A DNA stretch of 44,657 nucleotides from Micromonospora parva (lineage in GTDB: Bacteria; Actinomycetota; Actinomycetes; Mycobacteriales; Micromonosporaceae). The DNA is taken from NCBI RefSeq assembly GCF_000718515.1, contig NZ_JNZS01000037.1:1-44657 (forward strand). The letters run 5' to 3'. This document shows positions 44,342 through 44,657 of this stretch, piece after piece. The notes beneath the pieces were generated by a model that was not told the DNA's origin, searched no databases, and saw only the letters and a program-made list of their open reading frames with translations. The translations under genes and the position numbers were made by a program. The stretch's first letter is position 1. Each line of letters opens with the position of its first letter.

Positions 44342-44657
44342 AGCCCTGGTGCGCACGCGACCAGCCGGCGGGGGATGATCTCAGGGGAGATTTGTCCGGT
44401 CTGGGCAGTTGCAGGGTGACGTACCGTTAGGCTATGCACGGTTTGGGACTTTTGCCTGGTTACCGGTCTCACCGGTGGGCCGGAATCATGGCCGGGCCGG
44501 GGTCGTTACACACCCTGACGATCGCAGCAGGACCTCCCGCCGCCCGGTCTTCACGGGTGCGGGATCCGAGGTCCGGCAGGGTGGAATGCCCGCCGCCACC
44601 CGGTCGTTATGGTCCCCACGATCGACCGCAGGCACCGCCGTGATGGGGGTGCCGACA

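Larger units (their letters stand above)
43809..44657. other. 849-base region without genes
   Basis: Beyond the whiB terminator there is a degenerate tandem repeat (43935-44209), a 77-bp palindrome (44265-44341) and about 300 bases up to the window end with nothing I can name. Several open frames cross the tandem repeat, but its unit length varies between 35 and 39 bases, which argues against coding. Confidence 0.6.

Overview
The window is very GC-rich, densely packed chromosomal DNA of a high-GC actinobacterium, most likely a Micromonosporaceae member (Micromonospora or a close relative). The reasons are codon use, WhiB and BldM-like regulators, frequent GTG starts, and gene order. Two blocks match gene orders known from Mycobacterium tuberculosis and Streptomyces. 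The first is purH-purN-perM-sucD-sucC-M23 peptidase-pcrA-chorismate mutase (the Rv0957 to Rv0948c neighbourhood). The second is guaA-ChoD-like oxidase-guaB3-guaB2-DUF5319 (the Rv3396c to Rv3412 neighbourhood). The genus call is inference. No tRNA, rRNA, CRISPR array, prophage or intact insertion sequence was seen.

Layout. 1-13.3 kb: purine synthesis end steps (purH, purN), two small DUF4190-like membrane proteins, perM, succinyl-CoA synthetase (sucCD), a stand-alone B12-binding mutase subunit (icmB-like), two M23 peptidases, the PcrA/UvrD helicase, and chorismate mutase behind a probable attenuator. 13.4-19.1 kb: a complete peptide ABC importer operon (dppABCDF, minus strand). 19.7-24.4 kb: a LuxR-type response regulator, a PspC-fused histidine kinase and a divergent PspC/LiaF-like protein, together resembling an envelope-stress module. 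24.5-26.9 kb: convergent psd and pssA for phosphatidylethanolamine. 27.1-29.4 kb: two paralogous proteins, each with two Nudix domains. 29.5-33.3 kb: a PspC protein, guaA and a GMC oxidoreductase. 33.5-38.9 kb: an LCP ligase, two tandem lipoprotein M1 aminopeptidases and a Tat-exported sugar isomerase-like protein. 38.9-43.8 kb: guaB3, guaB2, a DUF5319 protein, a BldM-like regulator and a WhiB protein. 43.8-44.66 kb: non-coding, with a degenerate tandem repeat and a palindromic element.

The most notable signal is the chorismate mutase leader (12733-12845). A 21-codon leader reading frame contains Tyr-Tyr-Phe-Tyr-Tyr and is followed by mutually exclusive antiterminator and terminator helices. 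This is the layout of ribosome-mediated attenuation for the Phe/Tyr branch-point enzyme, probably on a leaderless mRNA. The second is a set of palindromic intergenic elements: a 77-bp family with two copies (28253-28329 and 44265-44341), plus two unrelated long palindromes (28135-28194 and 31557-31637). The third is a roughly 36-bp degenerate tandem repeat (43935-44209). Most, though not all, convergent gene pairs are separated by a single strong hairpin that can serve both directions.
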